DNA of 64,000 nt, from the NCBI RefSeq assembly GCF_050496545.1, contig NZ_JBNVZV010000012.1, positions 1 through 64,000 on the forward strand, read 5' to 3'. Below, one piece after another: positions 1-8,520 of the stretch. A model generated the notes under the pieces. That model saw nothing but the letters and a program-made list of their open reading frames with translations. It was not told where the DNA came from and searched no databases. How positions within the stretch are numbered: position 1 is the stretch's first letter; the number at the start of each line of letters is the position of its first letter. Origin of the DNA: Phycicoccus avicenniae_A. Its GTDB lineage: Bacteria; Actinomycetota; Actinomycetes; Actinomycetales; Dermatophilaceae. The translations under genes were made by a program, and so were the position numbers.

Positions 1-530
1 AGCCGGCCGAGGACGTCGACGACCACGCGTGGACCATGGCCGTCGTCAGCCCCGGGTTCTCCGTCTCCGGCACCCACCTCCCGAACCTCGGCTGGGTCGA
101 CCCCGCCACCTTGGCCAACCTCCTCAAGCTCCTGCCGATGGAGGTCGCCCGCGCCGTGCTCGAAGCCGAGACCGGCACCCTGGCCTCCTTGACCACCCAC
201 GCGTACAAGCCGACCAAGGCCATCACCGACTTCGTCAAGACCCGCGACGGGACCTGCCGGATGTGGGGCTGCATCAGGCCCGCCGAACGCTGCGACCTTG
301 ACCACGTCACGGCCTGGCCCGACGGCACCACCACGCCTACCTGCCTCGAAGACCTCTGCCGCAGACATCACCGGTTCAAGCAGCTCGGGCGCTGGCGCCC
401 CGTCCTGTCACCCGACGGCACCGTCACCTGGCACGGCCCGAACGGGCGGACCCGCACCACTGAACCCCAGCACCGCCTGCCCTGGTCGACCACGGCAGTG
501 GACCTCGGCAGCGCCACGGTGGGACGCTGA
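1..530 (+). CDS. HNH endonuclease, DUF222/13E12 type (5'-truncated)
   Basis: C-terminal part of an HNH nuclease; the frame is open to the window edge, so the start lies upstream and the first in-frame codon begins at base 3. The visible ~176 residues end in an HNH zinc-finger-like nuclease module: CRMWGC, then CDLDHV, then LCRRHH, the usual Cys pair, central Asp-His and terminal His-His of actinobacterial DUF222-HNH proteins. The DUF222 part should lie before the window. These genes occur in many near-identical copies in actinobacterial genomes (the 13E12 repeat family in mycobacteria). Their role is not settled, and a homing-like or DNA-cleaving function is inferred from the domain only. The reading frame and nuclease motif look intact. 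Confidence 0.85.
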   Translation, partial: PAEDVDDHAWTMAVVSPGFSVSGTHLPNLGWVDPATLANLLKLLPMEVARAVLEAETGTLASLTTHAYKPTKAITDFVKTRDGTCRMWGCIRPAERCDLDHVTAWPDGTTTPTCLEDLCRRHHRFKQLGRWRPVLSPDGTVTWHGPNGRTRTTEPQHRLPWSTTAVDLGSATVGR

Positions 531-535
531 CGGCC

Positions 536-748
536 ATGTCGACGACCAGGGCCCAGGGTGCCGCCGCCGGGACCGTTCTCGGGGGAGTGCTCGCGGTGCC
601 GGCGCTGTTCGTGCTGGCCGTGGTGACCGGCGACCTCCCCGAGGCCGCGAGGACCTGGCTCTGGGTGGTCGTCCCCCTCTGCGCGCTGACGACGGCCCTC
701 GGAGCCCTGGCCGTCAACGGGCCGTCGTCCCGTCCCCGGCGTCGGTAG
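536..748 (+). CDS. small two-helix membrane protein, unknown function
   Basis: A 70-residue protein starting at ATG five bases after the HNH gene stop. It has two hydrophobic segments (about residues 11-31 and 40-60) separated by a short polar turn and ends in a basic tail (SSRPRRR), which suggests a two-pass membrane protein with a cytoplasmic C-terminus. No family is recognised. No clear Shine-Dalgarno sequence is visible, so it may be translated by coupling to the upstream gene. Codon use is typical of the window, which supports a real gene, but the small size leaves doubt. Confidence 0.5.
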   Translation: MSTTRAQGAAAGTVLGGVLAVPALFVLAVVTGDLPEAARTWLWVVVPLCALTTALGALAVNGPSSRPRRR

Positions 749-758
749 CGTCGCCGGC

Positions 759-1100
759 ATGGGCCGCCCCACCGATCGCCTCGCCGACCGTCTCCCCTCA
801 CGCCTGCGCGGCCGGTGGTGCATCGCCTCCACCGACAGCTTCCTCTCGATCGGCTCGCGCGGATCGGTCCTCTCGGTCGCCAGCATCGGGTCGGCCCTGA
901 GCATCGGGAGCATCGGCTCGTTCGCGTCGGCGTTCAGCATCGGGTCCTCGATGAGCCTGCTCTCGGCCTTCTCGCACCAGAGCCGCGGCTCGCTCCTCAG
1001 CCACCAGAGCGACGCCAGCCTGCTCTCGGCGCAGAGCAAGCGCTCCGTGCTCTCCTACCGGGGCGCGCGCCGTCACCCGCGGATGCCCCCGCTGGACTGA
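759..1100 (+). CDS. small serine-repeat protein (SxxSxxSxx nonapeptides)
   Basis: A 113-residue protein. After a basic start (residues 1-20, many Arg), roughly residues 24-103 are a run of nine-residue units in which Ser falls at every third position, for example SFLSIGSRG, SVLSVASIG, SALSIGSIG, SLLSHQSDA, SLLSAQSKR. The middle position is usually Leu or another aliphatic. It ends in a basic tail. There is no signal peptide and no known catalytic motif. The spacing suggests a stacked beta-solenoid or regular surface, which is inference only. A strong hairpin follows at once, as expected for the last gene of a transcript. I recall similar uncharacterised proteins in actinobacteria but know of no assigned function. 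Confidence 0.6.
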   Translation: MGRPTDRLADRLPSRLRGRWCIASTDSFLSIGSRGSVLSVASIGSALSIGSIGSFASAFSIGSSMSLLSAFSHQSRGSLLSHQSDASLLSAQSKRSVLSYRGARRHPRMPPLD

Positions 1101-1118
1101 CCGCGTCCGGGCGTGATC

Positions 1119-1154
1119 GCGGGGCGGTCGGGCCCTGCTTCCCGACCGCCCCGC
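1119..1154 (+). terminator. hairpin terminator after the serine-repeat gene
   Basis: A perfect 14-bp stem (arms 1119-1132 and 1141-1154) with an 8-base loop, starting 18 bases after the stop codon. No U-tract follows, as is common in high-GC actinobacteria. The remaining bases to 1322 show no gene or recognisable element. Confidence 0.6.
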
Positions 1155-1322
1155 CGCCCCGGACACCGGCGCCCCTGCGCGCCGGCCCCGTCGGACCATC
1201 GGCGCGTGCGCCCCGCCAGAGGCACCCCGTGCGCCGACCGACCCGATGTCCGGGCCGTCGGGGGAGAGGAGTGCCCCACCGGGCGCCTGATACACACCCG
1301 CGAGAAAAGTTTCGAGAAGCCC

Positions 1323-2069
1323 TCAGGCGCCGGTGTCGTCCTCGGCGGCCGAGCGCACCGCGGCGCTCGCCTCGTCGATGATGGCCGCCATCGCCGCGCT
1401 CGCCGCCACCGCGTCGCCGGCGCCGATGGCCTGGGCGACGTCGGAGTGCAGCCGGATCGCCACCGGGTTCGGGCGGGCCGGCATCAGGTCGTGGTGCGTC
1501 CGGCCGGCCAGCACCTCACCGACCACGTCGGCCAGCGCGGCGAGCATCTCGTTCCCCGATGCCTCGAGCATCGTCGCGTGGAAGACCTGGTCGGCCGCGA
1601 GGTAGGCCTCGAGGTCCTGCGCCTTGGCCTGGACCTGCATCTCCATGACCGCGGCGGCCATCCGGGCACACTGCTCCGCCGTGGCACGCCGCGCCGCCAG
1701 CCCGGCGGCGACGGGCTCGAACCCCCGCCGCAGCTCGCCGAGCGAGAGCAGCTGCTCCTCGCGGCCGGGGCCGTCGAGCCGCCACCGGATGACGCGCGGG
1801 TCGAACACGTTCCAGGTCGTGCGCGGCCGGACGAGCACCCCGACGCGTCGACGGGTCTCGACCAGCCCCATTGCCGAGAGCACCCGCACCGCCTCACGGA
1901 CCACCGAGCGCGAGACGCCGAAGCGCTCGTCGAGCCGGTCGATCCGCAGCACCGAGCCCTCGGGCGCCGCGCCCGAGACGATCTCCGCACCCAGGGCGTC
2001 GAGGACCCCGTCGTGCAGCCCGCCCCGTGCCGTGGGTCGTCCCGGGGTGGGGGCGTCGGGGGTGGCCAT
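1323..2069 (-). CDS. GntR-family (FadR/FCD-type) regulator of gluconate genes
   Basis: A 248-residue transcription factor. Residues ~20-85 form a winged helix with the GntR signature (ISGAAPEGSVLRIDRLDERF-like helix, then VSRSVVREAVRVLSAMGLV). Residues ~100-235 form an all-helical FCD effector domain, with metal-ligand-type positions such as D..H in AADQVFHATML and a late RLHSD. The ATG at 2069 was chosen because the frame upstream runs into the promoter region and the GntR domain begins soon after it. It lies divergent from gntK-gntP, so by analogy with gluconate repressors it most likely binds the intergenic region and is released by gluconate or its phosphate. That target is inferred from position. 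Close FCD relatives also control other sugar acids. Confidence 0.85.
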   Translation of the reverse strand: MATPDAPTPGRPTARGGLHDGVLDALGAEIVSGAAPEGSVLRIDRLDERFGVSRSVVREAVRVLSAMGLVETRRRVGVLVRPRTTWNVFDPRVIRWRLDGPGREEQLLSLGELRRGFEPVAAGLAARRATAEQCARMAAAVMEMQVQAKAQDLEAYLAADQVFHATMLEASGNEMLAALADVVGEVLAGRTHHDLMPARPNPVAIRLHSDVAQAIGAGDAVAASAAMAAIIDEASAAVRSAAEDDTGA

Positions 2070-2104
2070 GGGCCCAGCGTGCCAGAGACCGGCGTATGGA
2101 GGCA

Positions 2105-2121
2105 GGATCCTCAACTGATCC
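2105..2121. promoter_or_regulatory. candidate GntR operator (inverted repeat)
   Basis: GGATC-N7-GATCC, five-base arms in the gntR/gntK intergenic region, followed by unusually AT-rich DNA (2120-2165). The position suits a repressor site serving both genes. The match to a known GntR consensus is not established. Confidence 0.3.
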
Positions 2122-2141
2122 GAGTTTCTAGATCGCGCCTC

Positions 2142-2170
2142 TTGATAAATAGGACTTAATGCTCCATCCT
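2142..2170 (+). promoter_or_regulatory. possible gntK promoter
   Basis: TTGATA (2142-2147), a 17-base spacer and CATCCT (2165-2170) in the AT-rich part of the intergenic region. Transcription would start near 2177, leaving a ~45-base leader with GGAG at 2211-2214. Confidence 0.35.
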
Positions 2171-2223
2171 GATCGACGACCGCCCTCACCGAGGAGGGCC
2201 GCCCGACACAGGAGTCGCGCAGC

Positions 2224-2751
2224 ATGACCACCACCGATCGCCCACCCCTCGTCGTCGTCATGGGGGTGTCCGGCTCCGGGAAGACCACCGTGGGTGCTGC
2301 GCTCGCCCAGCGGCTCCGGGTCCCGTTCGCCGACGCCGACGACTTCCACCCGCCCGAGAACGTCACCAAGATGTCGGCCGGCGTGCCGCTCACCGACGAG
2401 GACCGCGAGCCGTGGCTGCGCACCATCGCCGCCTGGCTCGACGCCCACTCCGCCGGCGGGGGAGTCGTCTCCTGCTCGGCCCTCAAGCGCTCCTACCGCG
2501 ACCTGCTGCGTGAGCACGCGACCCACGCGTACTTCCTGCACCTCCACGGCGACCGCGACGTCATCGCCGCCCGGATGGCCGGCCGCCCCGGCCACTTCAT
2601 GCCCGCCGCGCTCGTCGACAGCCAGTTCGCCACCCTCGAGCCGCTCGCCGACGACGAGATCGGCACCGCGCTCGACGTCAGCGCCCCCGTCGACGACCTC
2701 GTCGAGCAGTCCCTCCAGATCCTCGCCCCGAAGGACGGCACCCTCCGATGA
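2224..2751 (+). CDS. gntK: gluconokinase
   Basis: A 175-residue kinase that phosphorylates D-gluconate to 6-phosphogluconate with ATP, feeding the pentose phosphate pathway in the cytoplasm. The Walker A loop GVSGSGKTT lies at residues ~14-22, followed by the gluconokinase pattern DADDFHPPENVTKM and the bounded loop with LTDEDREPWL; CSALKRSYRDLLR provides the substrate-binding arginines and Lys. Length is the family norm (~165-180). GGAG lies nine bases before the ATG. It overlaps the permease gene by ATGA, so the two are translationally coupled, and it diverges from the GntR-type regulator. Confidence 0.95.
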   Translation: MTTTDRPPLVVVMGVSGSGKTTVGAALAQRLRVPFADADDFHPPENVTKMSAGVPLTDEDREPWLRTIAAWLDAHSAGGGVVSCSALKRSYRDLLREHATHAYFLHLHGDRDVIAARMAGRPGHFMPAALVDSQFATLEPLADDEIGTALDVSAPVDDLVEQSLQILAPKDGTLR

Positions 2752-4163
2752 CCACCGACCTGCACAGCCTCCTGTTCCCCACGCTCGCCGCCGCCGACGA
2801 AGCCGCGCTGAACATCCCCGCGAGCCGGCTCATCCCCGCCGCGCTCCTCGGCATCGCCGTCATCGTCGTGCTCATCACGAAGTTCAAGATCCACCCGTTC
2901 CTCGGCCTGACCCTCGGGTCGCTGACCGTCGGGGCCGTCGCGGGTGTCCAGATGAGCACCGTCGTCGACTCCTTCACCAAGGGCTTCGGCTCCACCGCGG
3001 CCGGCGTCGGCACGCTCATCGCGCTCGGCGCGATGTTCGGCAAGCTGCTCGCCGACTCCGGTGGCGCCGACGAGATCGTCGACACCCTCATCGGCCGCTC
3101 CTCGGAGCGCACCCTCCCGTGGGCGATGGCCGGCGTCGGTGCGCTCATCGGGCTGCCGATGTTCTTCGAGATCGGCCTCGTCCTCCTGATGCCGGTCATC
3201 TTCCTCGTCGCCCGGCGCGCCCAGGTCTCCATCGTCAAGGTCGGCATCCCCGCCCTCGCCGGCCTCTCCGCGATGCACGGCCTCGTGCCGCCGCACCCCG
3301 GGCCGCTCGTGGCCATCGACGCGCTCAAGGCCAACCTCGGCATCACGCTCGGGCTCGGCGTGCTCGTCGCCATCCCGACCATCGCCGTCTCCGGACCGCT
3401 GTTCGCCCGCTTCGCCGGCCGCTGGGTCGACGTGCCCGCCCCGGCGCTCTTCGAGACCGGCGCCGAGGGTGCCGCCGAGGGCGAGACCCGTTCCCGCAGG
3501 CCGTCGTTCGGCACCACGCTGTTCGCCGTCCTCACGCCGGTCGTCCTCATGATGGGCAAGGCGCTGGCCGACATCTTCGCCGCCGAGGACACCCCGGTCC
3601 GCACCGTCCTCGACTTCGTCGGCACGCCGATCATCGCCCTGCTCATCGCCGTGCTCGTCGGGATGGCCACCCTCGGCCGCGGCGCCGGCATGGACCTCAA
3701 GGCGATGGGCAAGAGCCTCGAGGCCTCGCTGCCGCCGATCGCCGGCATCCTCCTCATCGTCGCCGCCGGCGGTGGCTTCAAGCAGACCCTCGTCGACACC
3801 GGCATCGGCGAGCTCGTCGCTGACTGGGTGCGCACGAGCGGCATCTCGGTGCTCCTGCTCGCCTGGGTCGTCGCCGTCCTCATCCGCCTCGCCACGGGAT
3901 CGGCCACGGTCGCCACGGTGACCGCGTCGGGCATCCTCGCCCCGCTCGCCGCCGGGATGCCGGCCGCCGAGGTCTCGCTGCTGGTCCTCGCCATCGGCGC
4001 CGGGTCGGTGTTCTTCAGCCACGTCAACGACGCCGGGTTCTGGCTCGTCAAGGAGTACTTCGGCCTGAGCGTCGGCCAGACCCTCAAGTCGTGGTCCGCG
4101 ATGGAGACGCTGCTCTCGGTCACCGGCCTCGTCGTCGTCCTGCTCGTCGGCCTCGTCGTCTAG
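2748..4163 (+). CDS. gntP: gluconate:H+ symporter, GntP family
   Basis: A 471-residue inner-membrane permease of the GntP family with about 12-14 hydrophobic segments across the whole length and the conserved loops GLVPPHPGPL (residues ~182-191) and FSHVNDAGFWL near the C-terminus, both typical of gluconate permeases. It imports gluconate, or a related sugar acid, with protons for the kinase encoded just upstream. Its start overlaps the gntK stop (ATGA at 2748-2751), giving a two-gene operon. An oddity is a charged insertion around residues 235-255 between membrane segments, probably a cytoplasmic loop. A perfect hairpin terminator follows. Confidence 0.93.
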   Translation: MTTDLHSLLFPTLAAADEAALNIPASRLIPAALLGIAVIVVLITKFKIHPFLGLTLGSLTVGAVAGVQMSTVVDSFTKGFGSTAAGVGTLIALGAMFGKLLADSGGADEIVDTLIGRSSERTLPWAMAGVGALIGLPMFFEIGLVLLMPVIFLVARRAQVSIVKVGIPALAGLSAMHGLVPPHPGPLVAIDALKANLGITLGLGVLVAIPTIAVSGPLFARFAGRWVDVPAPALFETGAEGAAEGETRSRRPSFGTTLFAVLTPVVLMMGKALADIFAAEDTPVRTVLDFVGTPIIALLIAVLVGMATLGRGAGMDLKAMGKSLEASLPPIAGILLIVAAGGGFKQTLVDTGIGELVADWVRTSGISVLLLAWVVAVLIRLATGSATVATVTASGILAPLAAGMPAAEVSLLVLAIGAGSVFFSHVNDAGFWLVKEYFGLSVGQTLKSWSAMETLLSVTGLVVVLLVGLVV

Positions 4164-4184
4164 CCGACCTCCCGGCTCGGCGCC

Positions 4185-4220
4185 CGGCCCCTGACCCGCG
4201 ACCTCGCAGGTCAGGGGCCG
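4185..4220 (+). terminator. terminator of the gntK-gntP operon
   Basis: A perfect 12-bp stem (4185-4196 with 4209-4220) with a 12-base loop, 22 bases after the gntP stop. No U-run. Confidence 0.7.
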
Positions 4221-4349
4221 TCGCATGGCTCGACCGGGCCATGGCGCCATCCGCCGGCCGCTGGGACGCTGAGAGCGGGCCGCCGGGCCCGCCACTGTCG
4301 GGGTGGCGAGGCGACATCGAGCGGGCCACTGCGGGGAAGGGGTGGCGTG

Positions 4350-4727
4350 ATGGACAAGGCGGCCATGTGGGTCAGGGGACTGCTGACCCTTCTGCTGCTG
4401 GGGCTCGCGGTCTGGTGGCTCACGCTCGTCGCGCGGGAGATGTCCACGGCGCCGACGGTCGGCAAGGACGGCAAGGTGCTGCTCGACGAGTTCCAGCGCG
4501 CCAAGGACATCCTCCTCGTCGTGCTGCCCCTGCTCACTACCGCTCTCGGCTACTGGTTCGGGGCGGCCGGCAAGGAGAAGGCCGAGGAGGGCAAGGCCAA
4601 GGCCGAGGCGACGGCGGAGCAGAAGGCCCAGCAGCTCGACAGCGTCCTCGACGCCGCGCCACAGGGCGTCCTCAAGGACGCGAAGGACAAGCACCCCGAG
4701 GCGTTCGGCCTCCCGCGGAAGGGCTGA
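4350..4727 (+). CDS. small membrane protein with charged helical tail
   Basis: A 125-residue protein of unknown family. Two hydrophobic segments (about residues 6-26 and 52-72) bracket a short extracytoplasmic region. The C-terminal half is a Lys/Glu/Ala-rich helix (AGKEKAEEGKAKAEATAEQ) that should form a cytoplasmic coiled coil. GGGGAAGGGG lies upstream. A GTG at 4347 is directly followed by the ATG at 4350, and the ATG has better spacing to the Shine-Dalgarno. It is followed after three bases by another small gene, probably co-transcribed. The layout resembles small membrane adaptor or phage-holin-like proteins, but no homology is claimed. Confidence 0.65.
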   Translation: MDKAAMWVRGLLTLLLLGLAVWWLTLVAREMSTAPTVGKDGKVLLDEFQRAKDILLVVLPLLTTALGYWFGAAGKEKAEEGKAKAEATAEQKAQQLDSVLDAAPQGVLKDAKDKHPEAFGLPRKG

Positions 4728-4730
4728 CCC

Positions 4731-4961
4731 ATGCTCCAGCACACCGATGACGACGGTGCTCTCAGCGTCTTCGCCAGTAAGGACCAGGTCCTCATCGCCT
4801 GCGCCAAGGGCCACTACTGGTTGCTGGACGCCACCCAGCACCAGGTGTCCGAGGAGGCGGACGGCGAGTCCGGCGGTCGTCGCCCGCCCGGGAGCCGCGG
4901 CATCGCGGAGCTGTCCGCAGACTTCGGACCGGCCGTGGCGCGGGGTCTCGGCCTCACGTGA
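4731..4961 (+). CDS. small hypothetical protein
   Basis: A 76-residue soluble protein starting three bases after the preceding stop. Residues 5-40 look like one small beta-rich unit (LSVFASKDQVLIACAKGHYW), followed by a Gly/Arg-rich acidic-basic linker and a short helix. No signal peptide, membrane segment or catalytic motif is seen. Being close behind the membrane protein suggests one transcript. The function is unknown, and the gene call rests on codon bias and tight spacing. Confidence 0.45.
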   Translation: MLQHTDDDGALSVFASKDQVLIACAKGHYWLLDATQHQVSEEADGESGGRRPPGSRGIAELSADFGPAVARGLGLT

Positions 4962-5007
4962 CCTCGCGGAGGCCACCCGGGGCGGACCCGGCCCTCGCGC
5001 GCTCCCG

Positions 5008-5013
5008 TAGGCT
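5008..5013 (+). promoter_or_regulatory. prfB -10 (leaderless start)
   Basis: TAGGCT, with eight bases to the GTG at 5022. No Shine-Dalgarno is present, so the mRNA probably begins at or next to the start codon. Confidence 0.6.
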
Positions 5014-5021
5014 TGCCCCTC

Positions 5022-6140
5022 GTGGCCACCGACTTCACCCAGGAGATCAAGGACCTGCGCAGCACGATGGCGTCGGTCCGGGAGGTCACCGACCTCACCA
5101 AGCTCGAGCAGCAGATCGCGGACTTCGAGCAGCAGGCCGCCGACCCCGGTCTCTGGGACGACCAGGAGCGCGCCCAGCAGGTGACCTCCGGGCTCTCCCG
5201 CGCCAAGGCCGAGCACGACCGCGTCACCGGCATGGACGCGCGCATCGACGACCTCGAGGCGCTCGTCGAGATGGGTCAGGAGGAGAACGACGCCGAGACC
5301 CTCGCCGAGGCCGAGAAGGAGCTCGTGACGGTCCGCAAGGCGGTCGGCGAGCTCGAGGTCCGCACCCTGCTCTCCGGCGAGTACGACGAGCGCGCGGCCG
5401 TCGTCACCATCCGCGCCGGCGCCGGGGGAGTGGACGCCGCCGACTTCGCCGAGATGCTCATGCGCATGTACCTGCGCTGGGCCGAGCGCCACGGCTACCC
5501 CGTCAAGGTCCTCGACACCTCCTACGCCGAGGAGGCCGGCCTGAAGTCGGCCACCTTCGAGGTCGACACCCCCTACGCCTACGGCAACCTCAGCGTCGAG
5601 GGCGGCACCCACCGCCTCGTGCGGATCAGCCCGTTCGACAACCAGGGCCGCCGGCAGACGAGCTTCGCCGCCGTCGAGGTCGTGCCCCTCATCGAGGGCA
5701 CGGACACCATCGAGATCCCCGAGAACGACCTGAAGATCGACGTCTTCCGCTCCAGCGGGCCCGGCGGGCAGTCGGTCAACACCACCGACTCCGCGGTCCG
5801 GATGACCCACATCCCCACCGGCACGGTCGTCTCGATGCAGAACGAGAAGTCCCAGATCCAGAACCGCGCCGCGGCCCTGCGCGTCATGCAGTCCCGCCTG
5901 CTCCTGCTCAAGAAGGCCGAGGAGGCCGCCGAGCGCAAGGAGCTCGCCGGCGACGTCAAGGCCAGCTGGGGCGAGCAGATGCGCTCCTACGTCCTCCACC
6001 CCTACCAGATGGTCAAGGACCTGCGCACCGAGCACGAGGTCGGCAACACCCCCGCGGTCTTCGACGGCGACATCGACGCCTTCATCGAGGCCGGCATCCG
6101 CTGGCGCATCGCCCAGGACAAGGCCGCGGCCGAGGGCTGA
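5022..6140 (+). CDS. prfB: peptide chain release factor 2
   Basis: A 372-residue class I release factor recognising UGA and UAA. The N-terminal ~110 residues are helical. The anticodon-like SPF tripeptide occurs in RISPFDNQ (about residues 202-209), and the catalytic GGQ in SSGPGGQSVNTT (about 242-253) triggers peptidyl-tRNA hydrolysis. The GTG at 5022 is preferred over the TTG at 5013 because TAGGCT sits eight bases before it, in leaderless style. The frame is continuous: the programmed +1 frameshift found in many bacterial prfB genes is absent, as usual in actinobacteria. It lies just upstream of a TY-Chap-like gene and ftsEX, a conserved actinobacterial order. Confidence 0.97.
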   Translation: MATDFTQEIKDLRSTMASVREVTDLTKLEQQIADFEQQAADPGLWDDQERAQQVTSGLSRAKAEHDRVTGMDARIDDLEALVEMGQEENDAETLAEAEKELVTVRKAVGELEVRTLLSGEYDERAAVVTIRAGAGGVDAADFAEMLMRMYLRWAERHGYPVKVLDTSYAEEAGLKSATFEVDTPYAYGNLSVEGGTHRLVRISPFDNQGRRQTSFAAVEVVPLIEGTDTIEIPENDLKIDVFRSSGPGGQSVNTTDSAVRMTHIPTGTVVSMQNEKSQIQNRAAALRVMQSRLLLLKKAEEAAERKELAGDVKASWGEQMRSYVLHPYQMVKDLRTEHEVGNTPAVFDGDIDAFIEAGIRWRIAQDKAAAEG

Positions 6141-6142
6141 GC

Positions 6143-6640
6143 GTGAGCGCCGAGCCGACCGCGGCCTCCGGGCCCACCACCTGGGCCGCCTGGGAGGACG
6201 CCGTCGTCGACGCCGTGCGCGCCCTGCCCGACGACGGCTCGCTCGTTCTCGTCGCACCCCGCGTGCACACCCGGATGGCCCGCCCCGCCGGCGCCGGACG
6301 CCTCGCACGGCTGCTGGGCGGCCGCAAGCGCCCGGTCACCCCGTCGGTCCGGCTGGTGCGCGCCGAGGACCACCTGCGCGGCCACTGGGTCGGCGCCGTG
6401 GCGCTCGGCGGCACCTTCCCGTGGACCCCGGCCGAGGTCGACGCCGTGCTCGCCGCCGGCTGGCACCGCCCGACGGTCGGGGACGGCGAGGACTTCGTCC
6501 GCTTCTGGCCCGACGACGTCCCCTCCGGTCCCTACCTGCCCGAGGCCGATGCCCGCCGCGCCGCCGCCGCGCTCGCCGACACCTTCCGCACCGTCCTCGC
6601 CGTCGACGAGGACGACCTGCCGGCCCTGCGGCCGGCCTGA
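6143..6640 (+). CDS. TY-Chap-like domain protein, unknown function
   Basis: A 165-residue protein starting at GTG two bases after the prfB stop, so probably co-transcribed. The second half (residues ~70-165) has the pattern of the actinobacterial TY-Chap (type III chaperone-like) domain: a strand pair, a helix ending in AGWHRP, an aromatic strand (DFVRFWPDD) and a final helix with ADTFRTVLAV. The first half contains a basic loop (GGRKRPVTPS). No membrane segment. A role as a binding or chaperone-like protein is inferred from the fold only, and the family assignment is from motif memory. Confidence 0.6.
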   Translation: MSAEPTAASGPTTWAAWEDAVVDAVRALPDDGSLVLVAPRVHTRMARPAGAGRLARLLGGRKRPVTPSVRLVRAEDHLRGHWVGAVALGGTFPWTPAEVDAVLAAGWHRPTVGDGEDFVRFWPDDVPSGPYLPEADARRAAAALADTFRTVLAVDEDDLPALRPA

Positions 6641-6694
6641 GCACGGGAACGCGCCGAGGTCGAGGCCCTCACCGGGATCCGCAGGTCGCCGACC

Positions 6695-6700
6695 TATCCT
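6695..6700 (+). promoter_or_regulatory. possible ftsE promoter -10
   Basis: TATCCT in the 122-base gap before ftsE; the leader would be about 55-60 bases. A weak GTGAGG lies closer to the start. Confidence 0.35.
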
Positions 6701-6762
6701 CGATGCTGCCGTGGGTGCGCCCCGCGGTCCCTGCCCCCGAGCCGTGAGGCCAGCCCCACCGC

Positions 6763-7464
<702 letters not shown>

Positions 7465-7466
7465 GC

Positions 7467-8372
7467 ATGCAGGCACGCTTCCTGGCCTCCGAGGTCGGCT
7501 CCGGCCTCCGCCGCAACGTCTCGATGGCCGTCTCGGTCGTCCTCGTCACGATGGTCTCGATGTTCCTCCTCGGCCTCGGTCTGCTCGCCCAGCGCCAGGC
7601 CGACACCATGAAGGGCTACTGGTACGACCGCATCCAGGTCTCGATCTACCTGTGCACCGCGGACTCGCTCCAGCCCAACTGCGAGAACACCGCGGTCACC
7701 GACGCGCAGAAGGCGGCCCTGCAGTCCCAGCTCGAGGCGCTGCCCGAGGTCAAGCAGGTCTTCTACGAGTCCGAGCAGGAGGCCTTCGACCGGTTCAAGC
7801 AGCAGTTCCGCAACAGCCCGATCGCCGGCAACGTCCAGGTGGGCGACATCCCGCAGAGCCTGCGCGTGCAGCTGAAGGACCCGACCAAGTTCGAGGTCGT
7901 CACGACCCAGTTCGAGAACGCGCCCGGCGTGGCCACGGTGCAGGACCAGGAGAAGGTCCTGTCGAAGTTCTTCACGATCATCACGTACATCACCGTCTTC
8001 GCGGTCTTCCTCGCCGCGCTCATGGCGGCCTGCGCGGCCCTGCTGATGGCGACGACGATCCGGCAGGCGGCGTTCATCCGGCGCCGCGAGATCGGCATCA
8101 TGCGGCTGGTGGGAGCCTCGAACTGGACGATCCGGGCGCCCTTCGTCTCGGAGATGGTCATCGTCTCCGGGGTCGGGGTGCTCCTCGCCGTGGGGCTGCT
8201 CGTCGCGCTGACGAAGTACGTGTTCACCGAGGGCGCCAGCCAGATCGCCCTGTCCCAGGCCTTCATCGGCGTCTCCGACGTGTGGCTGCTCGCGCCGTGG
8301 ATGCTCGGCGGGGTGGTGCTCATCGCGGTGGGCACGAGCCTGGTCACGCTGCGGCGCTACCTCCGGGTCTGA
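7467..8372 (+). CDS. ftsX: cell-division permease-like protein FtsX
   Basis: A 301-residue membrane partner of FtsE. A short cytoplasmic N-terminus leads to TM1 (residues ~21-41). A large extracytoplasmic domain (~45-165) carries two cysteines (YLCTADS and NCENT) that could form a disulfide. Three further membrane helices lie in the last third, with the coupling segment RRREIGIMRLVGASNW conserved in FtsX. It has no transport role; it transmits FtsE ATPase cycles to a secreted hydrolase. The ATG lies two bases after the ftsE stop. The next gene encodes a coiled-coil M23 peptidase, the likely target, as with RipC in mycobacteria. Confidence 0.96.
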   Translation: MQARFLASEVGSGLRRNVSMAVSVVLVTMVSMFLLGLGLLAQRQADTMKGYWYDRIQVSIYLCTADSLQPNCENTAVTDAQKAALQSQLEALPEVKQVFYESEQEAFDRFKQQFRNSPIAGNVQVGDIPQSLRVQLKDPTKFEVVTTQFENAPGVATVQDQEKVLSKFFTIITYITVFAVFLAALMAACAALLMATTIRQAAFIRRREIGIMRLVGASNWTIRAPFVSEMVIVSGVGVLLAVGLLVALTKYVFTEGASQIALSQAFIGVSDVWLLAPWMLGGVVLIAVGTSLVTLRRYLRV

Positions 8373-8442
8373 CCCGCTCCCGCCCGCCCCGGTCCCCGCG
8401 AAAGCGGGACGCGGCGGCCGCCGGACTGAGAGACTCCTGGGG

Positions 8443-8462
8443 CACGGGTGACCTCCCGTGAC
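8443..8462. promoter_or_regulatory. hairpin / GTGAC direct repeat between ftsX and the M23 gene
   Basis: CACGGG-N6-CCCGTG (8443-8460) overlaps two GTGAC copies (8448-8452 and 8458-8462) ten bases apart. It could be the ftsX terminator or a response-regulator site for the hydrolase gene. A weaker CCCGC-GAAA-GCGGG hairpin lies at 8395-8408. Confidence 0.3.
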
Positions 8463-8520
8463 GGCCTCTTCCGCCCGTCGGCTGGGCAAACCGGTGTGAA
8501 TCGTGTTACCAATGGTGATC

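Noticed and set aside
5013..5120. Programmed frameshift in prfB
   Set aside because: The frame is continuous from GTG 5022, with no internal UGA or slippery site.
2493..6308. A 1271-codon open frame on the minus strand across gntK-gntP-prfB
   Set aside because: It is antisense to well-recognised genes, with the His/Asp/Arg/Glu-rich composition of a GC-driven shadow frame and no recognisable domain.
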